A stretch of 64,000 nucleotides of DNA from Septoria linicola (GCA_024114885.1 CP099431.1:372001-436000); one strand, 5' to 3'; positions 35,831 through 47,273 are shown, counted from the stretch's first letter. Numbers and translations are program-made. The notes: generated by a model not told the origin, from the letters alone.

Positions 35831-36230
35831 GCTAATTATTTACTTATAGGCTATAGAACGTCTATACTTTAGTACGTAGTGCTACTAATTAGACGATAGC
35901 TATAATGTCTACTATAATCTAATTAAACTAAGATTATATACTAATTAGATAAATACTATTCTTAATTAGTGTCTGTCTATCTATAAGCTAGCCTAGAAGG
36001 GCTATACTTACCTGTCTACGATACGTTTAGCTATATAGCTTCAAAATGCCTATATCTTACTAAGCTATCCTAGCGCTCTAGATTAGGTTAAGATTAAATA
36101 ACCGATTGATTTAATTAGTTAAACTAGTTAATTAAACCTAGATTATTGCCTGTTTACTAATATAGGTATCTATAAGAGTTTCGTATACGATTAGGATTAA
36201 GCCTAGTGTTGATAAGTCTATAGTATATGA
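35831..36230. other. 3' flank of hAT D and transition from RIPed to normal DNA
   Basis: No gene is seen. TG and CA become progressively more common from about 35930 onward, and composition is normal after 36231. The right inverted repeat of hAT D must lie here but cannot be identified without its left end. A near-palindrome of TTAATTAGTT type is at about 36112-36138. Confidence 0.5.
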
Positions 36231-36697
36231 AGCTTTTAAGGAATTAGCAACGACCTACCACTCAGCCAACCGTGTTCGGTAGTCGTCTTTCGAAAAACTT
36301 GAGATCTTGTCTGCTCACAGAATGACATCTAGAGAATTCCACGGAAATCGACCGACGAGAGCATCCGAAATCGGCCCAAGACCAGTAAGTTGTGTCTCGG
36401 CCGGAAAACAGCCGATCCTTGGACGGTGCCAGCTCAAAGAGTACTGTGTGATGAAGAGTCTGGTCAAATGAGCCATCGCGATATTGCTAGGCCTCACATT
36501 CGGCTATCGCTGATTTGATCAGATGAGTCGTCTAGTCACTTGCCGTCCTTCATGGCGATAAGCTGGACTTGGAGGAACTTCAACTCGTTGCTAGCCGATG
36601 TAGCGGTCACATCATGGTCAAACTGAGAAACTTGCGCTATCGTGGCCGGGCTACTTTGTTGCCCATGAGCAGCTGCATGTTCCATCCGAGATCGGGG
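36231..36697. other. Non-RIPed unique DNA, no recognised gene
   Basis: Normal base composition with intact CA/TG. Short open frames on both strands show no family resemblance. Confidence 0.5.
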
Positions 36698-37388
36698 CTA
36701 GGTCACTATGTTGCTGTTTCTGAGCGTGCAAATGGGTTCGCGAGAGCTCAGCATGATGGATCCCGCTTCTCCAAACATTAATTGATCGACAGTCACAACG
36801 AACCGGTCTTTCTTGGAACCAGTGTCTTCGTCGCATTCCAGAAACGATGGATCCCGCATAAGTCGCTGGAACTTCGGAAAAGGACTGATGCGCGAAGGAC
36901 TTGCAGGCGATGGCAGAGCCAAGCAGTCTGGGTCATGAACAGGCCTCGATATCGACAACCATGAGAGACATAGCTGAGGATTCTGTCTCGCGATCTGCTG
37001 TGACAGTGAGTACCACATGCCCAGGGACCAACCACGTTGACATCCGGTCTTGGAGTGCCAACGGTACATGCTGCGTTCGCGTCTCCAAAGCTCCATCAGA
37101 CTATCCGGTATTCGAGAGGCAGGAGTCGCTCCGAGGGTTAGCCTTGCAGGATAGCGATAGTGTGTTCCCAGTCAATACTTTGATCTCTTCCAAAACCCCG
37201 GCACTAAGATCGACAGCCAGAATCAGTGGCTGGAAGCGATAAGCTCCAAGGCCATTCCCAATGCCATCTGTTGCATCGAGATTACCATGGCTGTGAATAT
37301 GCTTTGACCAGGTTGACGTTGGAGACGATTGAGCCATCCTAGAAGCTCGTCCAGGCTCTGGCTCAAGCTCAGACTCGAGACTGAACAA
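36698..37388 (-). pseudogene. Possible host gene remnant, unidentified
   Basis: Two adjoining minus-strand open stretches look more protein-like than their overlapping alternatives. One at 37101-37388 contains GLGAYRFQPLILAVDLSAGV; the other at 36698-37096 contains FPKFQRLMRDPSFLECDEDT and ends NSNIVT. They lie in different frames, so either an intron or a frameshift separates them. No domain is recognised. It could be the 3' part of the same transcription unit as 37694-38440 or random open frames. Confidence 0.25.
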
Positions 37389-37693
37389 TGATATCTAGCG
37401 CTGAGGCGAGGTTGATCTATGCTCGGCTGTTCCGGCGTACACGGAGGCTGTCAACGCATATGAGGGGCAGCATGACCGCTAATGATATTCGATGAACCGT
37501 GACGCAGCACTCTGAGACTGGAGTTGCACGTCTGTACACTGCATCCCGCTCTTACTAGCACTCATGGCATGTGCTGGAGTGTATGTCGAGGCGAGGACTG
37601 CTTCATCCCTAGGATGCCATGGGCGACTTCCATCTTTTGCCTACCTTTCGTTCTGCCAGCTCGCTGGGCCTGGAACTATTTGCACTTCGAGAA
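37389..37693. other. Non-RIPed DNA between two candidate minus-strand coding parts
   Basis: No convincing frame. May be intronic or intergenic. Confidence 0.35.
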
Positions 37694-38440
37694 CTAGGTG
37701 GCGCAATATCGTGAGAAAGCCTTGGGAGACTTTCTGTGGACAATGTCCGCTTCAAGCTTCGTCTTGTTGATAAACGTCTTGACGATCTCTGTATTCAATC
37801 GAACCCAACTCAGAAACGAACAGTTCTCTTGACTTCCGAATTCGGTTCGCAGTTTCTTCGCAATCGAAAGTTGCTCTTTGAAGAGCGCGCGTCCATTGTT
37901 CCGCAAACCAATGGCAGTAGCTTTACCTCGGAAGATAATGTCGGTCACCCGTCGTCCCAGCTCACGAACCAGGAACTCCGAGATTTCAGATAGAGCGACA
38001 GAATACTCGGCAGTGAGGTCTTCAAAAGTGGACAAGAAGCCCTCAGCAGCCTGCACTTTGTCTTGTGGAGTGGAGAGGGCGCTAATTCAATTTTCGGCAT
38101 CTGTAAAGAATCTGGAGATCTCACCCGTGGACGGAATATCGGGAGTGAGTGCAGATTCGACTCGTTCCATAATGTGAGCTTTGTCCAAGCGCGCATTCCC
38201 GGTGTGAGCCTCATCAGCACGGGAAATTCGGCGCTTTTTGCGCACATGAGTGCCATCGTGAGACGGCTCGCTGGGACTTGGCCGGTCGCAATCGGTGGCG
38301 AGAAATGCTTCTCGGACAAGGCACGTCATGGCAGGGAAGATGGGTTGACAATCTACTGCAGACAAAGGGAGTCTAACACGATCCAGAGCGAGAGGCGAAA
38401 TAGTTTGTGTTGAAGGAACCGAGCGAGCGGAGGCGGCCAT
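37694..38440 (-). pseudogene. Unidentified host gene, about 248 codons with one in-frame TGA
   Basis: On the minus strand an ATG at 38438-38440 (MAASARSV) opens a frame that runs to 37694 with only one interruption, a TGA at 38084-38086 (context EN-stop-ISALSTPQ). The N-terminal half is low in hydrophobics, with a basic RKKRR cluster near residue 80 that could be a nuclear localisation signal. The C-terminal half is helical-looking (EGFLSTFEDLTAEYSVALSE, ELGRRVTDIIF, KEQLSIAKKLRTEF). I recognise no domain. I tested GT-AG introns around the TGA and none kept the frame. It may be a pseudogene, an allele with a nonsense mutation, or two separate short frames. The change is not in the preferred RIP context. 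Confidence 0.4.
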
Positions 38441-38671
38441 CCTGTCCACAGCAGGGCTCTATCTTCACGCGACGTTTGCATCGCTTGAATCCTGAGTGCA
38501 CATTAGCAAGTTCTCGAAATACCGATGGTTTACAGCTCAACCGCAGGACTTGATGATGTTATGAATGTGAAGAAGTGCTGCGGCTGTGCCGAGACTTAGA
38601 ACGCTAGCAAAAAAGGTTGCAATCTTGGTACTAGAGTACGCGCGACGCGACTAGGTGCACCTGCTATAGTA
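38441..38671. other. Unique DNA up to the Copia/mariner boundary
   Basis: No gene recognised. From about 38630 a GC-rich stretch (ACGCGCGACGCGACTAGG) may be the left terminal repeat of the mariner element interrupted by copia 1. Confidence 0.35.
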
Positions 38672-38676
38672 ATTAG

Positions 38677-38956
38677 TGTTGAGAATGCATCCCAGATGGT
38701 CAGTCTGGATATAGACTTCTGAGCATGGTTCTGGATGCCTAAGGCATCCACCTGAGGCTTGGCAAGAGGTACATCTTGCTTCTCTCTCTTCTCTTCTTAG
38801 ATAACTAACTCAATCAACTTTGTATTTGGTTCCTAGCATATTGCTACTATACTATGTGTATAAGTCAGTTCAAGATTGATCCCCTATTCTTCTTTACTAC
38901 GCTATACCCTCCTTGACATTATGTAGTATCTATAAACGCCCTCCACTTTTAACAGG
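38677..38956 (+). repeat. 5' LTR of copia 1
   Basis: Begins TGTTGAGAATGCATCC and ends CCACTTTTAACA. Almost free of RIP changes compared with its partner. Confidence 0.95.
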
Positions 38957-38973
38957 TTATAAGCCCGGGTTTG
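38957..38973 (+). other. Copia primer-binding site, half-tRNA-iMet type
   Basis: GGTTATAAGCCCGGGTT starts right after the LTR. GGTTATGAGCCC would be complementary to the anticodon arm of initiator tRNA-Met (anticodon CAU), as used by Drosophila copia and yeast Ty5. The one difference (G to A) is a RIP-type change. The same site is at 57426-57442 on the minus strand in copia 2. Confidence 0.7.
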
Positions 38974-39399
38974 TATACTAAATAGGAGCAACCTATGTTA
39001 GTATAGGTTACTTATATCCCTTGTAGTTTATAGAAAACATTTAGGGCCTAGAAGTTTCTCTAACTATATTACTAACGAAGCTAGTTTGCACCTAGTAGTA
39101 TATAAGTTAGTAAAGATCTCTATAAGACAGTAGTGTGTTTCTGCTTTATTAATACCTACCTAGTTCTCTACTATTGCACCTAGTATCACTAGAGTTAGAA
39201 GAGGCTACTTAGCCTTCCTACTACCTAGTAACAGAAACTCTACTAAGAGAGAAAGATCTAAGTCTTAGTAATTTCCTAAATACGAGGAATCCCTGTCCCT
39301 TAGAGCTAGTCTCTCTACTATAAGAAATTACCCTTCTCTAGAATCCTTAGCTAGTCTGAAGTATTCTACTAATTATTTATTCTATTTACCTATTTCTAT
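38974..39399 (+). other. Leader of copia 1
   Basis: Non-coding stretch between primer-binding site and the first readable Gag frame. No other feature seen. Confidence 0.4.
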
Positions 39400-42300
39400 A
39401 ATAGACTAAGAGGACAAGAAGAGCTAAAGGATTCTAATCCTAGACAGAACTAACTAGAAGAGATAGTTTAAGCTATAGACAGACAAGCTAGAAGGAAAGG
39501 ACTAGTTCTAGGCAATTAGCTAACTGATTATTAGAGGGAACCTATATATAGTTTAGTAGGACACTAGTCTTTAGATACATATCACTTAGAATCAATACTT
39601 CTTAAAAGACAATATAGTATATAGGTTTAGCATTAGATATAGTATTAGTAAAGATAATAAGATAGAGCTAGAGACATAGTATGTTACTACACTAGTAGCT
39701 AAGATATAGGTGATTCTCTAGAATAAGTATAATAGAGTCCTGAAGTCCTATACTATAGGTCTAATTAAGCAGTTTGTTATATTTAGGATGTTACCTAATA
39801 AGACAATTAGGGAAGCATAGAGACACCTTAGAGGCCTAGGTAAGAGGATTACTAAGATTGATCCTTAGGAAGCCTACTACTAGAGCTAAGAGAAAAGGCT
39901 AAAACATCTCCTATAGTCCCTACCTATATTATACTAAGTAGCTAAGGATACTATTATGACCTAACTATCCTTGGATATAGACACTGTTCTCCTTCTACTT
40001 GAGTCCTAAGAGGTAAGAGATAATCTAGACAAGATAGACATAGGTCTAGCTATATTCTATTCTAGGCAGCTCTACTAAGGAAAGTCCCTACTAATGTACT
40101 AGCTCTATAAGAAAGGGAAGCACTAGTTAAAGGATTGTCCTAACCTCCCTACTACTAAGAAACTGTCCTAGTAGAGAAATAGTACTAAGAACTAGAAGGA
40201 CTTTTAAGGATTATTCTTTAGAGGGAGGGTTAGAAGATCCTCTTTACTAAGGAATGCTAGATATATCAAGAAAGCTATCTATAAGTTATTATTATATAAT
40301 AAGCTAAAGAAGGTTATCTAGAAAATAGGCAAGTAGCTTTAAAAGATAGAAAAGTCTAGAAAGCTTCTAAAAAAAGGATTTTCAGCCTAGGAGTCTAGTT
40401 CTAGTTCTGATTCTAGAACTTACTCTAGTTCTAGAAGCAATAATAATTCCCTATTAGAAGATAATAACTAAGATAAGTTGGCCTATTCTACAATTAAGGC
40501 TAAAGGCAAGTTATTACTCTAAGAATAGCTCTTAGATTCCTATACCTTATCCTATATAACTAACTAACTATCCTTCTTTAGATTAGTAAAGCTACTAAGG
40601 AAGAAAGTGTAGATCAAGGTAGGAGGAGGATACCTCTATATAACCTACTCTAGACTAGTATAGATAAAGAGAATCTTAGGAGGAGAAGTTCTACTTAATA
40701 GGGTACTATTTGTTCCTAATCTTAGAGTAAATCTTATATTATAGGATTAGTTTAGCAAGCAATTTAGAGTCTAGAAGCCTGATTTTACTCTTACCTTCCT
40801 AGATAGCTAAACAGTTATAAAGACCAAGCTAGTTAGAGGTGTTCTATTTATTAGTGAGATATTACCTCTCTTATAGGAAAAGTTATATTACTTACTATAT
40901 GATCCTATAGAGGTTAATAATACCTATACTACCCTATTAGAGAAGGATCTAAAATAGTAAGAGCTATAGTATAGAAGATTTGCACACTTTAGAAGAGGGT
41001 TACTCTCAAACCTTTATAAAGTTACTAACCTAAAGGAAAGAATTCTAATTCCTAACTAGGAAGAGTATAAGTATAGGATCTATATAATAGGTAAGATAAA
41101 GAAACACCTAGGCAAGTCTATTAAGAGAAGACCTAAAAGATTAGCCCTTATGTTAGTAGATATCTGTAGACTATTACTATTATTAGTAAAAGGTTTTATA
41201 TAGTAGCTTGAGATTATTAACAACTTCTTAAGAAAGAAATAGGCATTTCTACTTAAGGCTAGATCAGATACACCAACTACTCTTTAGAACTAGAGGATTA
41301 AGGCAGAAAGGCAGTTAGTAGCACTCCTTAAGTCTATAAGGGCTAACAATACTAGAGAGATTACTACTTTAATTAAACAGTAGGAGAAGGACTTTAGAAT
41401 CACCCTTAAGCTAACTAAGGCCTATAATTCACTCTAGAATAGAGTAGTTAAGAGGTCTATCTAAACATTAGAGGCCTCTATTAGAGCAATACTTGAAGAA
41501 AGCAAGATACCTATTAAGTTTTAGCTAGAAGCCCTTAAAGTATAGGTATATATAAGGAACAAGCTTCTAAATAGACCTGATATTAAGGGATTCAAGCTCT
41601 TACCTAATGAAGCTTTTAATAGGATCAAACTAATAGTCTCCCACCTCAAGGTATAGGGATATAGAGCTGTAGTATACATAGATATAAGAGTATAGCCTTA
41701 GTAGGTAAGGAGTAATAAACTAATAAATAGAGGAAAGGATACTATGTTTATTAGATACTATAATAACATAGTAAAGGCATAGAAGTTCTAGGAGCTAGAC
41801 ATAAAGGCTGTCAAGTAGTATACTAATGTAATCTTCTTTAAAGATAAGCTAGGTAGAGAATTGGACTTAAATATTAAGATTAAGAATCTCCCTAGTTCAG
41901 CTCTAGAAAGAAGACCTATTAGAAGGCTAAGAACTATTAGCTAGCCTACTCTATAAGCTAGTAGGAGTACCCTAGGTGCTCCTAGTCTAGGCTAGTAGAA
42001 GCCTCCTCCCTCTTAGCTATTAGTATAGGTTTAGGAAGGAAAGAAACTCTTTATACAACTTCTACCTCTACTAGAAGATATAGGAGAGTATAGAAAATTC
42101 CTAGACTAAGGGAAAGTTAAGAAAGAATCTAAGAATTCTGCCTAAGAAACTATAGAGGTAGATTAGGAGTAGACAGCTCTAAGGTAAACTCTTAGAAAGA
42201 GGAAAGTATCCTAAGAACTTAATAGATTTAACTAGAAGCTAAAGCTAATTAGGCTTAAGCTAGATTAGAATAGTTAGCTAGACAAGGAAATGCTCCTAGA

Positions 42301-44055
42301 GTATTAGGCTTTCTTCTTAGCTATAAGCTCTATTAACCTAGGCATCCTATAGGACCTAGAATTCTTAAAGGAAGTTAAAGAGATTGTATTCTCAGCTACT
42401 AAAGAAGTAGGAATACATAAACAGGAGGTTCTAATCCTAAGGAACTATAAGGAAGTAGTAAGTAATCCTAAGTAGGGTCATCTCTAGTAAGAAGCTATTT
42501 AGAAGGAGCTAGATGTACTTGTAAGTAATAATACCTAGACTATAGTAGTCCTACTAAAAGGGGCTAACCTAGTTACCTCAAGATAGGTCTTTAATATTAA
42601 GAGAAAGCTTAGTAGAGCTATTAAAAAGTTCAAGGCAAGACTAGTTATAAGAGGGTTCTCCTAAAAGTATAGAGTAGACTATATAGAGACTTTTACCCCT
42701 ATAGTCAGGCAGGATACTCTAAGAGGATTCATAGCTATAGTCTATAAGAAGGACCTAGTTCTATACTAAGTAGATATGAACAATACATTTATAGAGAGCA
42801 CCCTATATAAGGACATCTATATAATCCCACTACTAGGTGTTGACCTACTAACTAGTATAGTCTTATAAGTTCTAAGGAGTCTCTATAGGCTAAAGCAAGC
42901 TATAAGAGACTAGAATTAGCTATATATGTCAAAGCTGAAAGGAATAGGATTTAGATAATTAGAAGTAGACCTATATCTTCTAATCTATAAGAAAAGGAAA
43001 GACCTAATAATCCTAATCTATATTAATAACATACCTATTACTATAGAGAGACTAGAAGATGTCCTCTAGTTTAAAGACTAACTTAGTAAGGTCTTTAAGA
43101 TCAAAGATCTTAGAGAACTAGACAAGATTCTTAGAATAAGACTAATAAGAAACAGACAGCAAGGCTAGCTGAAACTTGACTAGAAGCACTATATCTAAGA
43201 GAACCTAGCTAAGATAGGAATAGGTTAAGAGACTATATTACTAACTCTTTTACTAATAGACAGCTATGAAAGTCTAAAGCCTACTAGACTAAATAATAAA
43301 AGGTATAACAAATAGGAGTACTAATCCATTATTAGAACATAGATATAGCTTGTAACTATTACAAGACTAGACATTTTATTTGCTCTTAGAAGATTAAGCT
43401 CCTATATTAGTGATCTAATAGTAGGACATATAAAGGCTCTAAAGAAGCTAACTAGATACCTAAGATCAAACCTAGACCTTAGTCTAAGATACTTAAGGAA
43501 TAGTTAAGGCTGCCTTACTAGATATATAGACTCTAACTATACAATAGACAAGACTAATAGAGTCTTAATCCTTAGATATGTCTTCTTCCTTTATAGTATA
43601 CTAATCTCCTAGATAAGTAAGAAGCAGAAATCTGTAGCTACATCTATAATAGAAGCTGAATATATAGCTATAGGAGCATATACAAAACAGTTATAGTTCC
43701 TTAGTACTCTTTTGAGAGAGCTTGGATGCCTAGAGTTAGTAGGAGAATGTTCTTACTAACTAAGGATCCTTAGTAACTAGGAAACTATTACTAGAATCAG
43801 GCTAATTTAGCTAAAAGGTAATAACTAAGCTGCCCTTACTCTAGTTAAGGACTTATATGTTTATAACAAGTCTAAATACATTAATATCTTATATAATGCT
43901 ATAAGAAAGCTCTAGTAGAACAGACTTATCTCTATAGAATATATAAATATAAAAGAGATAGTAGTAGATAGTCTTACTAAGCCAAAGAATAGACTATAGT
44001 TTTAGGAGTTTGTAAGGTAGCTCTACCTTGTATAAGAGATATATAAAAGATAACT
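39400..44055 (+). pseudogene. Copia 1 Gag-Pol polyprotein
   Basis: Plus-strand frame with stops read through. Gag spans about 39400-40300 and ends with a CCHC zinc knuckle at 40093-40137 whose first two Cys read Tyr and stop-adjacent Tyr (TGY to TAY), while His and the last Cys remain. Integrase spans about 40980-41950, with RRFAHF (GAG-pre-integrase), a C-x2-C pair changed to Tyr, and LMLVDICRL as the first catalytic Asp. RT covers about 42560-43150, with FKARLVIRGFS, VDYIETFTPIVR, VDMNNTFIEST and SLYRLKQAIRD. The YVDD site (43019-43030) now reads Y-I-N-N. RNase H covers 43500-44000: DSNYTIDKTNR, SKKQKSVATSIIEAEYIAI (shown in part), KSKYINILYNAIR (for KHIDIRYHFIR). Non-functional. Confidence 0.92.
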
Positions 44056-44697
44056 CTAAGCCTTAGAGCTAAACTAAGAGGAGTCTAAAAGAAAGATTTT
44101 AATTACTTGACTCTTTCTTAGTTAGACTTTATAAAGTCCTAAATGCCCTTACTAATATTAGACCTATTACTAACTATAATATTACTATATGGCACCTAGC
44201 TGAACTAGACACCCCCTAAGGCTAAGTACTAGTTAATATTGAAGACCTCCTCTATAGTAGCTATTATCTCCTCTACTAGTGTATAGTTACTCTGCTCCCT
44301 AGCTTGATATAAGATCCCTATAGCTAAGAATAGTATACCCTAAAGACTATTAGGGAACTAAGAAGCTGTATAGAATATAACTAAGTAAGGGACTAGGCTA
44401 TAAGGAATCTAGGGAGCTGTTAGAATTAGCTATAAGAAAGGATAGGGGCAACTTACTAGATAGTCTATGTCCTAAACAATCTACTCCTATATAAGAGAGG
44501 AGGAAGATCTTATAGAAGGCATTTCTTTTACCTTTTTATAGGAGATAGTGGTATAGAAAGTTTATTAGATTAATAGTTAGTGCTGTCTAGTTATTAGTCT
44601 AAAAAGTAAGTACTTGATAACTAATCAAGATTAGGACTAGCATTTGAGTGCTATAGATGATCTGTTAAAAGATCTGACTATATAGCATGAGTAGGAG
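44056..44697 (+). other. Copia 1 3' untranslated region
   Basis: About 640 bp between the RNase H frame and the 3' LTR without a recognised gene. It ends in the short purine run AGTAGGAG directly before the LTR, the likely polypurine tract. Confidence 0.5.
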
Positions 44698-44975
44698 TGT
44701 TAAGAATATATCCTAGATAGTCAGTCTAGATATAGACTTCTAAGTATAGTTCTAGATACCTAAGGCATCTACCTAAGGCTTAGTAAGAGGTATATCTTGC
44801 TTCTCTCTCTTCTCTTCTTAGATAACTAACTCAATCAACTTTGTATTTAGTTCCTAGCATATTGCTACTACACTATATGTATAAGTCAGTTCAAGATTGA
44901 TCCCCTATTCTTCTTTACTACGCTATACCCTCCTTGACATTGTATAGCATCTACAAACGCCCTCCACTTTTAATA
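44698..44975 (+). repeat. 3' LTR of copia 1
   Basis: Matches 38677-38956 but begins TGTTAAGAATATATCC and ends TTAATA, showing RIP-type changes absent from the 5' LTR. Confidence 0.95.
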
Positions 44976-45051
44976 ATTAGTCTTATTACTCCTAATCTAA
45001 CGTATACTGCCCTTTCAAGTGTCTATACTCATTATAAGCTATTATATATCG

Positions 45052-46071
45052 TCGTCGCTAACTATAGTAAGCTTACTACTATCTTAGATACTACGTAGTA
45101 AGCGATAGAGTAATAAGACGCTTAATAAGCTTAAATATGCCTTCGACAATACTACTATATCTAATATACTACTAGGCACGCGCTATAAGATCTACTCGAC
45201 GACTATATATCGTATCTAGCTCTTATATAAGCTATTTAGCTACCTTTATCTACTATAGAGCGTAAAGCTTAGTCGTAAGCTAGTACTATCTACTTACTAT
45301 AAGCGACTATTATTTAAGTACGTAATAGAGTTTCTAGACGCGTATCTAGACGAGATCGCGTAGTATATATAGGATTATAAGAAGTATAGTATTATCGTTA
45401 GTAATCGGATAATATAGAATATTTTATATCGTTATAGATTTAGTTATAAGATAGCGTAGAGGATAGCTAGCGAGCGTAATACTCGTTTAAGGTCGATATA
45501 GTAGGCGAAGTCGTTATATTAGACGCTAGAGAAGCTAGTTTTTATCGACGAGAGTACTAGCGATATAAGAACTAGATAGTAGAAGTACTCGTAGTCTCTC
45601 GTAGACTATCTAGCTAATACGAAGGCGCTAACGAAGCGCTCTAAGAGGTATTCGATCTATCTAGCTTATATAGTAGATAGCTACCTACCTAGTACGCTAG
45701 TCGTTTAAAGTAGAGTAATAAAGGAGATATCTATTAACTAGGTAATAGAAGAGGTACTCTCGCGAGTACTAGATAGTTTAATACTAGTAATAGATAACGC
45801 GTTAGTATATTATAGTAAGAAGCTTATATAGGCTATATTAAGTACTAATTACTTCTTAGAGTACTTACCTCTATACTTACTAGACTTTAATTTAATAGAG
45901 TAGTTCTTTAATATACTTAAAGTATAGATTAAACGTTACTATAACGACGTAGCTATAGTAGCCTACGAGGACTATAGCGAGTTCCTTATTAATACGCTAA
46001 TTAAGTCGATATTAGACGACGATAATAAGAAGCGCGCGAGGTAGTACTTTAAGAGCTATAGTTATATCTAA
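45052..46071 (+). pseudogene. Tc1/mariner transposase (DD34E)
   Basis: A single plus-strand frame to a TAA at 46069-46071. The N-terminal third is helix-turn-helix-like (TISNILLGTRYKIYSTTIYRI). The catalytic core shows EKLVFIDESTSD (first Asp), KRYSIYLAYIVDSYLPSTLV, LILVIDNALVYYS (second Asp) and LEYLPLYLLDFNLIE.FFN, matching the family's EYLPPYSPDFNPIEQSFN with the final Glu 34 residues after the second Asp. Tc1/mariner enzymes cut and paste at TA sites. About 15 stops remain at expected Gln/Trp codons. The frame is otherwise free of indels. Confidence 0.88.
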
Positions 46072-46353
46072 GTTATTTAGTATAACGATATAGGTTATAG
46101 ATATATCTATATAAGTAAAGTTAAGAAAGAAGTTAATAATATAATATTAATAGTAAGGTAGAATTAGTATAATATATTAAGAGAATAATATAGTAACTAG
46201 TAGGTATTATCTATAGACTATTTAGAAACATCTCTACGTATTAGATCGTAAATACGATAGCTAGTTATAAGGCGCTAGTCGCTTAAAGCTAGCTATCGTT
46301 TATATTTCTCCTTCTTTTCTTTTAGACTCTAAAAGTAGTAATATTACGTTAAA
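46072..46353. other. 3' flank of the mariner transposase
   Basis: Non-coding. The CTAGTCGC stretch near 46287 may be the right inverted repeat. Copia 3 begins at 46354. Confidence 0.4.
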
Positions 46354-46630
46354 TATTAAAAATAGAGAGCGTGTTATATACTATATAATATTAAGGAGGA
46401 TATAGTATAGTAAAGAAGAATAAAGGATTAATCTTAAACTAACTTATATATATAGTATAGTAGTAATATACTAGGAACTAAATATAAAGTTAATTAAGTT
46501 AGTTATCTAAGAAGAGAAGAAAGAGAAGTAAGATATACCTCTTACTAAGCCTTAGGTAGATACCTTAGGTATCTAGAACTATACTTAGATATCTATATCT
46601 AGACTAACTATCTAGGATATATTCTTAATA
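46354..46630 (-). repeat. 3' LTR of copia 3
   Basis: Begins TATTAAAAATAGAGAGCG, which is the RIPed form of TGTTAAAAGTGGAGGGCG on this strand. Confidence 0.88.
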
Positions 46631-47273
46631 CTCCTACTTATACTATATAGTTAGATCTTTTAATAGATTATCTATAGTACTTAAATATTAGTCCTAATCT
46701 TAATTAGTTATTAAGTACTTACTTTTTAGACTAATAACTAGATAGTACTAACTATTAATCTAATAAACTTTCTATACTACTATCTCCTATAAAAAGGTAA
46801 AAGAAATACCTTCTATAAGATCTTCCTTCTCTCTTATATAGGAGTAGATTATTTAGGATATAGACTATCTAGTAAGTTACCTCTATCCTTTCCTATAGCT
46901 AATTCTAATAGCTCTCTAGATTCCTTATAGCCTAGTCCCTTACTTAGTTATATTCTATATAGCTTCTTAGTTTCCTAATAGCCTTTAGAGTATACTATTC
47001 TTAGCTATAGAGATCTTATATTAAGCTAGAGAGTAGAGTAAGTATATACTAGTAGTAGAGATAATAGCTACTATAGAGCAGGTCTTTAATATTAACTAGT
47101 ACTTAGCCTTAGGAGGTATCTAGTTTAGCTAGATACTATATAGTAATATTATAGTTAGTAATAGGTCTAATATTAGTAAGAGAATTTAGGACTTTATAAA
47201 GTCTAACTAAGAAGGAGTTAAGTAACTAAAATCTTTCTTTTAGACTTCTCTTAGTCTAATTCTAAGGCTTAGA

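Larger units (their letters stand above)
38677..44975 (+). mobile_element. Ty1/Copia LTR retrotransposon, copia 1 (6299 bp)
   Basis: LTRs at 38677-38956 (280 bp) and 44698-44975 (278 bp), with a 5-bp target duplication attag (38672-38676 and 44976-44980). The 5' LTR has intact TG...CA ends and most CA/TG dinucleotides. The 3' LTR is RIPed at many of the same sites. One plus-strand polyprotein region with Gag, integrase, RT and RNase H in Copia order. Confidence 0.95.
38628..46290 (+). mobile_element. Probable Tc1/mariner transposon interrupted by copia 1
   Basis: The transposase at 45052-46071 directly follows copia 1. The copia target duplication (attag) joins 38676 to 44976, so the mariner's left end should lie just before 38672. 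GCGACTAG near 38647-38657 and its inverse CTAGTCGC near 46287-46294 may be parts of imperfect terminal inverted repeats. Boundaries are tentative. Confidence 0.45.

Noticed and set aside
36569..37242. Plus-strand open frames in the non-RIPed island
   Set aside because: They overlap the minus-strand candidates, have no family resemblance and look like antisense shadows.
38040..38130. An intron removing the in-frame TGA of the host gene
   Set aside because: The possible GTGAG donor with acceptors at TTTACAG, GAATTAG or GTGCAG does not restore the downstream frame.
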